From: UBA1757 sp963617485
GTDB lineage: Bacteria; Bacteroidota; Bacteroidia; Bacteroidales; UBA1402
Reading direction: 5' to 3'
DNA length: 64,000 nucleotides
NCBI GenBank assembly: GCA_963617485.1
Contig: CAVEPA010000004.1
Location: 101,116 to 165,115 of the forward strand
Every line of letters starts with the position of its first letter. Within the stretch, counting starts at the first letter, position 1. The notes under the pieces were generated by a model. It worked only from the letters and a program-made list of their open reading frames with translations, was not told the DNA's origin and did no database searches. Position numbers and translations under genes: made by a program. Below are positions 59,563-64,000 of this stretch, one piece after another.

Positions 59563-60280
59563 TGCTTTGTCCTCCTGCTATAATTTTAAAGAACTCGCCA
59601 TAGGCACCCAGACAGCTGCTGAGCATGGTCTGCACACCGGTACTGGTAATGGTACCGCCCGAAATGGCATCCACCTTGTCGCGATTGTCCACCTTGGCAC
59701 CGGCCTTGGCCACGGCGATAGAGCGCAACTCACCGTCGCGGTAAATGTGCTTGCCTTCGAATCTCGACTGGAAGGCCGAGGTGGCGATTTCGGCACCCAG
59801 ACCCGGCGTTTCGCTCTGGTGCGAGAACGAAGCGGCATAGACGGTATTGGCATCTTCTTCGAGCGAGATATAGCCCCAGATGGCACCCCACAGACCGGCA
59901 CCATAAAGCGGGATGATATAGAGTTTCTTGCCATCAACGCTTGCCTCGTAAACGGGCAGGTTGCGTTCTTCAACGGGTTTGCCCACTTCCTTGGCCATAT
60001 CGATGGCGAAGGTCTGCTTGGCATCGGCGATAACCTTCTCGCCCTTGACATTGACAGCGTAGGCATCGGTAATAACCTCGGCATACTTGGCTTCGGCCGT
60101 TTTCATATCGGATTCTACCTTGGCAGACTTCAGTATCTGGGTCATCTTGTCGATGTCGCTGTTGCGCTGCTGCTTAGATTTGAGCGCATCGTTCACCAGC
60201 GCCAAGGCAGCGGCCACCAGAATGACCATCACAGAAGCATATATAAACGTATAGGTATTGCTATTTGTATTCATAGTCAT
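59555..60280 (-). CDS. nqrC: Na+-translocating NADH:quinone reductase subunit C
   Basis: A 241-residue subunit with one membrane helix (about 10-30) and a periplasmic flavodomain. The FMN-bearing threonine is Thr210 in DAISGGTITST, which fits the D-x-x-S/T-G-A/G-T motif recognised by ApbE flavin transferase. It starts with an ATG overlapping the nqrB stop (TAATG); an in-frame ATG six bases later is also possible. It ends overlapping nqrD by 8 nt. Confidence 0.97.
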   Translation of the reverse strand: MTMNTNSNTYTFIYASVMVILVAAALALVNDALKSKQQRNSDIDKMTQILKSAKVESDMKTAEAKYAEVITDAYAVNVKGEKVIADAKQTFAIDMAKEVGKPVEERNLPVYEASVDGKKLYIIPLYGAGLWGAIWGYISLEEDANTVYAASFSHQSETPGLGAEIATSAFQSRFEGKHIYRDGELRSIAVAKAGAKVDNRDKVDAISGGTITSTGVQTMLSSCLGAYGEFFKIIAGGQSNE

Positions 60281-61494
60281 TATTTATTAGCAGATTTAAC
60301 CAAAGCACGCTTGGCACGCTTGCTGATGTTTGACTGTACCACGCAGTAGTCGATAAGCTTGGCAAAGAGGTTCATCAAGAGGATAGCCAGCATCATGCCT
60401 TCGGGATATGCGGGGTTGAATACACGGAAGAGGATGGCCAGCACACCGATGAAGAAACCGTAAATCCACTTGCCGCATTCGGTACGGGCAGCCGTTACAG
60501 GGTCGGTAGCCATAAAGAAAGCACCGAAGGCGAAACCGCCCAGACACCAATGCTCCCAGAAAGGAACTGCCTGATAAGCGTCAACGGCGAAGATGTTGAA
60601 GATGGTAGCCATGAAAGCGCCTCCGGCAAATACCGACACCACAATCTTCCAGCTGGCCACACCCGTGAAAATCAGGAAAAGACCGCCCAGCAGGATGGCC
60701 AAAACCGAGGTTTCACCGATAGAACCCGGCATCAGACCGAGGAACATCTGCCAAAGCGTCAAAGGTTCGCCCACAATGTTGGTCAGCGTCAGCGTATCGG
60801 AAGCGGCTTGTACGGCAGCCTGTCCCAGCGGCGTTGCACCCGTGAAGGCATCGACGGCGGGCTGAGCCTGACCAAAACCGAAATAGTCCTTAAGGGTAAC
60901 CCAAACATTGTCGCCCGACATTTTGGTAGGATAAGAGAAGAACAGGAAGATACGGGTACTCAGGGCCACGTTCAGCACGTTATAGCCCGTACCGCCGAAA
61001 ATCTCCTTAACGAAGATAACCGAGAAGGCTGTTGCCACGGCCACCATCCAAAGGGGTACACCGATAGGCAGGATAAGCGGAATCAGCATACCGCTCACCA
61101 AGAAGCCTTCCTGAATTTCTTCACCTTTGATTTGGGCAGCGATGAATTCGATGGCCAAACCGGTAATGTATGACACCAAAATATAAGGCAGCACGGCCAA
61201 CAGACCCCAGAAGAAGGTCTGGAAGAAACCTGCATCAACGCCGATGGCAAGATAATGCTGGTAACCGGTATTGAACATACCGAACAGCAAGGCAGGAATC
61301 AAAGCCAGCACTACCCAGAACATGGTGCGCTTGGAATCTACACAATCGTGAATATGTGTTCCCGACTTGGAAGTCGTATGGGGAACATAAAGGAAGCTTT
61401 CGAATCCTTCGAAAACCGATCCGAGCTTGGACAGCTTACCGCCCTTGGAGAAGGTCGGCTTCATCTTGTCAAGCAAACTACGTAGTGATTTCAA
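60280..61494 (-). CDS. nqrB: Na+-translocating NADH:quinone reductase subunit B
   Basis: A 404-residue core membrane subunit that holds riboflavin and a covalently bound FMN. The FMN threonine is Thr221 in DAFTGATPLGQA. The family's HDCVDSKRTMFWVVLALIPALLFGMFNTGYQH start and SIGETSVLAILLGGLFLIFTGVASW are visible, and about ten helices are predicted. It lies 48 bp from nqrA and is coupled to nqrC by the TAATG overlap. Confidence 0.97.
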   Translation of the reverse strand: MKSLRSLLDKMKPTFSKGGKLSKLGSVFEGFESFLYVPHTTSKSGTHIHDCVDSKRTMFWVVLALIPALLFGMFNTGYQHYLAIGVDAGFFQTFFWGLLAVLPYILVSYITGLAIEFIAAQIKGEEIQEGFLVSGMLIPLILPIGVPLWMVAVATAFSVIFVKEIFGGTGYNVLNVALSTRIFLFFSYPTKMSGDNVWVTLKDYFGFGQAQPAVDAFTGATPLGQAAVQAASDTLTLTNIVGEPLTLWQMFLGLMPGSIGETSVLAILLGGLFLIFTGVASWKIVVSVFAGGAFMATIFNIFAVDAYQAVPFWEHWCLGGFAFGAFFMATDPVTAARTECGKWIYGFFIGVLAILFRVFNPAYPEGMMLAILLMNLFAKLIDYCVVQSNISKRAKRALVKSANK

Positions 61495-61542
61495 AATTGT
61501 ATCCTTTTAATAATTAGTACTCTTGTTAACTTGACAGGCAGA

Positions 61543-62916
61543 TTAGTCTTCACCGTTCTCAGCCTTGAGCAAATCGAGGGCTTCGCGCACAATCCGCTGC
61601 AGTTCGATTTTCGAGGTGCAGACGTATTCGCAGGCGGCAAAGTCTTCGGGAGCCACTTCGTAGATACCCAGAGCCTCCATGTCTTCGAGGTCCTTCACAA
61701 TGCAGGCGCGCACCAGACGTTCGGGCAAGATGTCCATGGGGAACACCTTGTCGTATTCGCCCGACATGATAAGCGCTCTTTCGCTGCCAAGAACACGGGT
61801 ATCGGTTTTGTACTCCATCTTGGGGAAAATCTTGTTAATCAAGGAAGTGGTATAGGTCTTATTCGAAGAGAATTGGTTGAAACGGGGCATTACCCAACCC
61901 ATGAACTCGTCTACATCGGTACCTTCATGCAAAACGGTAACCTGATGGTCGTAGAAGCCCAGGAAGTCGTCCAACTCAACGCGCGTACCGGTAAGGGCAT
62001 TGCCGCTGACATAACGAAGAGGAATTTCTTTGTGCACATTGCCTTCGATAAGGGCCTTCATGCAGATACCGGGCTTGCAGGGATAATAGGCAGGCTGACA
62101 TACTTCGGGGCCGGTCAAGGCGACCATGCGGGTGAAGTCAACGATACCCTTGTTAAAAAAGCGGCCGATAACTGGCAAATCGAGTGCATTCAGTGTCCAG
62201 ACCACTTCACCTTTATTAATGGGGTCGATATGGTTGATAGCCACACCGATGTTGGAAGCGGGATACTGACCCTTAATGGACACCTTCTCCACATTCTTGG
62301 CATTGGCCAGTTCGGGAGCGGCTCCTTCGGCAGGCAAGGTCAGGTAAACCTTGCCGGTGGTAAGGCGGGTAAGGGCGTTCAAGGCCGTCTGGATGTTGGA
62401 AGCTTCACCTTTCAGCACGTAGGCATAGTCAGGAGCCAAGGGAGCGTTGTCGAAGCCCTTCACGAAGATAGCCTTGGGTTGAGCATCGGGGTTGGCTACC
62501 ACGTCGTAGGGACGACGCTTGATAAAGGGCCACAGACCGGCTATTTCCAATGCACTTTTCACTTCAGAAGCCTCCATTTCGAGCGGATTGGCCACGAGGA
62601 ACTGCTGGTACTCACAAGCGGCATCGGCCTGGATAAGCACATGCAGCAATTTGCGCTTTTCGCCTCGTACAACAGAGGTCACCACTCCACTGACAGGAGC
62701 CACATACTGGATTTCGGGGAACTTCTTGTCCAAGATTACCGGACTGCCAGCCAAAACCCGATCACCTTCCTTCACTACCACTTTGGGAATCAGGCCATGG
62801 AAATCGGTAGGCGACACCGCATACAAAGGCGTATACGAAGCCGTACATTTTTCCTTTACAGCAGCACCGTTCATCTTGATAGTCAAGCCTTTCTTAATGC
62901 TAATTACTTTTGCCAT
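61543..62916 (-). CDS. nqrA: Na+-translocating NADH:quinone reductase subunit A
   Basis: A 457-residue peripheral cytoplasmic subunit, homologous to RnfC but lacking its cluster-binding cysteines. It opens with VISIKKGLTIKMNGAA and continues with PLYAVSPTDFHGLIPKVVVKEGDRVLAGSPVILDKK, a barrel-sandwich region, then the Rossmann-like middle part. It is the first gene of nqrABCDEF. A weak -7 candidate (TAATTTCG, 62959-62966, one mismatch) lies 43 bp upstream. Confidence 0.97.
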   Translation of the reverse strand: MAKVISIKKGLTIKMNGAAVKEKCTASYTPLYAVSPTDFHGLIPKVVVKEGDRVLAGSPVILDKKFPEIQYVAPVSGVVTSVVRGEKRKLLHVLIQADAACEYQQFLVANPLEMEASEVKSALEIAGLWPFIKRRPYDVVANPDAQPKAIFVKGFDNAPLAPDYAYVLKGEASNIQTALNALTRLTTGKVYLTLPAEGAAPELANAKNVEKVSIKGQYPASNIGVAINHIDPINKGEVVWTLNALDLPVIGRFFNKGIVDFTRMVALTGPEVCQPAYYPCKPGICMKALIEGNVHKEIPLRYVSGNALTGTRVELDDFLGFYDHQVTVLHEGTDVDEFMGWVMPRFNQFSSNKTYTTSLINKIFPKMEYKTDTRVLGSERALIMSGEYDKVFPMDILPERLVRACIVKDLEDMEALGIYEVAPEDFAACEYVCTSKIELQRIVREALDLLKAENGED

Positions 62917-63069
62917 AATATAAAATTATACAATGATTTTTCATCCTATAAGAGAGCGCGAAATTACTCTTTTTTTCGCAGATAAAGCCGCAGATTAAAG
63001 AAATTTTTCTTTTTTATTCGAGAAGCTGTTTTTTTAACTTCTTCATACCATTTTTTGGTTGGGAACACG

Positions 63070-63077
63070 TATTTTTG
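63070..63077 (+). promoter_or_regulatory. -7 element TATTTTTG upstream of the small beta-barrel gene
   Basis: A perfect TAnnTTTG on the plus strand, 41 bp before the ATG. The nearest TTTG (63054-63057) is 12 bp away, too close for the usual -33 spacing. Confidence 0.4.
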
Positions 63078-63118
63078 CGTTTGATAAACCAAGCTGATAA
63101 ACTTTAATTATTTTCATT

Positions 63119-63826
63119 ATGAAAAAGGTTCTTATCTCTTTGGCAGCCCTTTGCCTTATGGTGGCGCTGCCCGCTCAGGCCCAAATCAAATTCGGTATCA
63201 AGGCCGGTGCCAACATTTCTTCGCTCTCTGGCGACAAGAACGCCATGATAGACGAAATCAAGAACGCCGCCAACTATCATGCCGGCTTACTTGTACAGTA
63301 CAACATCGGCAACTTTGCCATCCAACCCGAAGTGCTGCTCTCTACTCAAGGCGCAGAATTGGTGAACGATGGCACGTCAGAGGCCTTGAATTTCTATAGC
63401 GCCGTCACGGGCGAAAGCGTTCCCAATACCTTTACGCTGAAAACCACTTATCTCGAAGTGCCTGTCAATTTGCAATACGGCATCAATGTGGGCGGTATGG
63501 CTCGCGTTTACGTTCAGGCCGGCCCCTACGCTTCACTGCTTTTGGCCGACGAGATGGAAGGTACCGAATCGTTCTACGAGAAATATAAGGAATACGCCGG
63601 CGAACTGAGCCAAGATGGCGGTACCGCCCAATTCGTGAACAAGTTCGACTATGGTGTAGGTGTAGGCGCTGGTATAGAAGTGCTGTTCATGCAGCTATCC
63701 GTCAAATATGACTTCTCGCTGGCTGAATTCCAGGAAATCACTTCCAAGATTGGCAATGTCGACATGAACCTGATGTCAGGTCTGAAGAACCGCAACCTCA
63801 ACATCAGCCTTGCGTTCATGTTCTAA
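63119..63826 (+). CDS. Small outer membrane beta-barrel protein (PorT/OMP_b-brl_2-like)
   Basis: A 235-residue protein with a signal peptide (MKKVLISLAALCLMVALPAQAQ) and an eight- to ten-stranded beta-barrel pattern: IKFGIKAGANISSLSG at the first strand, YHAGLLVQYNIGNFAIQPEVLLSTQGAEL, TTYLEVPVNLQYGINVGGMARVYVQAGPYASLLLA, and the last strand NRNLNISLAFMF. This is the typical Bacteroidetes porin-family barrel (PF13568-like). The exact role is unknown. It stands alone, divergent from nqrA, and is followed by a terminator. Confidence 0.9.
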   Translation: MKKVLISLAALCLMVALPAQAQIKFGIKAGANISSLSGDKNAMIDEIKNAANYHAGLLVQYNIGNFAIQPEVLLSTQGAELVNDGTSEALNFYSAVTGESVPNTFTLKTTYLEVPVNLQYGINVGGMARVYVQAGPYASLLLADEMEGTESFYEKYKEYAGELSQDGGTAQFVNKFDYGVGVGAGIEVLFMQLSVKYDFSLAEFQEITSKIGNVDMNLMSGLKNRNLNISLAFMF

Positions 63827-63867
63827 TCAACTATCGGTTGGGCTTAGGCCCGGCTCTCGCAACGGAC

Positions 63868-63904
63868 AGCCGGCAGCAGGTTTACACCAGCTGCCGGCTT
63901 TTTT
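63868..63904 (+). terminator. Rho-independent terminator of the beta-barrel gene
   Basis: A perfect 10-bp stem AGCCGGCAGC / GCTGCCGGCT (63868-63877 and 63890-63899) with a 12-nt loop and a T-run to 63904, 42 bp after the stop codon. Confidence 0.88.
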
Positions 63905-64000
63905 CTGCGCAAGATTGCTATTGTCTATGTAGCCTTCCCTAAAAGTGTGAACTTCCCCTTTTTAGGACAGCCTGCAATTAGACTGCGAATATAGTATTTT
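63905..64000. other. Terminal stretch with no feature found
   Basis: After the terminator I see no ORF, promoter box or repeat in the remaining 96 bases; the last bases are A/T-rich and may lead into a promoter beyond the window. Confidence 0.5.

Noticed and set aside
1..64000. CRISPR arrays, IS elements, prophage or conjugative genes
   Set aside because: No regularly spaced repeats, transposase, integrase, or phage structural motif was found on reading both strands.

Overview
The window is an ordinary chromosomal stretch of a Bacteroidetes bacterium, almost certainly order Bacteroidales. The evidence is the gene content: pdxJ-exbB-exbD-tonB, a porin/ligA/DUF6913/dapA neighbourhood, a six-gene Na+-NQR operon, an OadA/PycB-type carboxyltransferase, DsbD with a C-terminal thioredoxin domain, and a lipoprotein-type dipeptidyl peptidase III. 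The promoter grammar agrees: many gene starts are preceded by the Bacteroidetes -7 element TAnnTTTG, several with a TTG or TTTG about 19-20 bp upstream. GC content looks moderately high (not counted). I see no phage, IS element, CRISPR array, rRNA or plasmid gene. Coding density is very high and no stretch over about 300 bp lacks a gene, apart from the 312-bp his/pycB divergent region, which is full of signals.

Layout. 1-7864: end of pdxJ, an ExbB/ExbD/TonB energising operon, a DJ-1 protein, DUF349 protein and flippase-like membrane protein on the other strand, then rsmA and a CorA-family transporter. 7885-24335: thirteen minus-strand genes, all gaps 18 nt or less, running recJ, recQ, kdsB, an M16-like protein, a Wzx flippase, two glycosyltransferases, three successive HlyD-type lipoprotein adaptors, a split MacB-type ABC permease and ATPase, and a TolC-type protein. 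24436-32075: tsaC, a polyprenyl-phosphate sugar transferase, topB, dsbD, umuD, umuC; then a tRNA-Cys. 32347-42352: minus-strand porin, yebC, pheT, dapA, DUF6913, ligA and a large putative porin. 42471-47560: slyD with a Cys-rich tail, aroC, DPP III, an NfeD-like protein and an SPFH protein. 47576-52010: hisGDCB preceded by a leader peptide with five consecutive His codons and an attenuator hairpin. 52187-53977: an OadA/PycB-like protein whose C-terminal biotinyl-like domain appears to have lost the biotin lysine. 53985-56930: four exported or membrane genes (TM2-like protein, unknown exported protein, two related TPR/DUF5683-like proteins). 57021-62916: nqrABCDEF. The window ends with a small beta-barrel protein and its terminator.

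How it fits together. Several parts concern the cell envelope: TonB energising, Kdo activation (kdsB), glycan assembly (flippase, GT2, GT4, sugar transferase), a tripartite exporter, several barrels and DsbD. Energy metabolism is represented by Na+-NQR and the OadA-like protein. The most notable items are the his attenuator, the degenerate biotinyl domain, the three-adaptor exporter in a DNA-repair/glycan transcription unit, the GQN variant of the CorA GMN motif, and the four-gene TM2/DUF5683 cassette. The start codons given were chosen by hand, and in several cases an upstream TTG/GTG extension was rejected.
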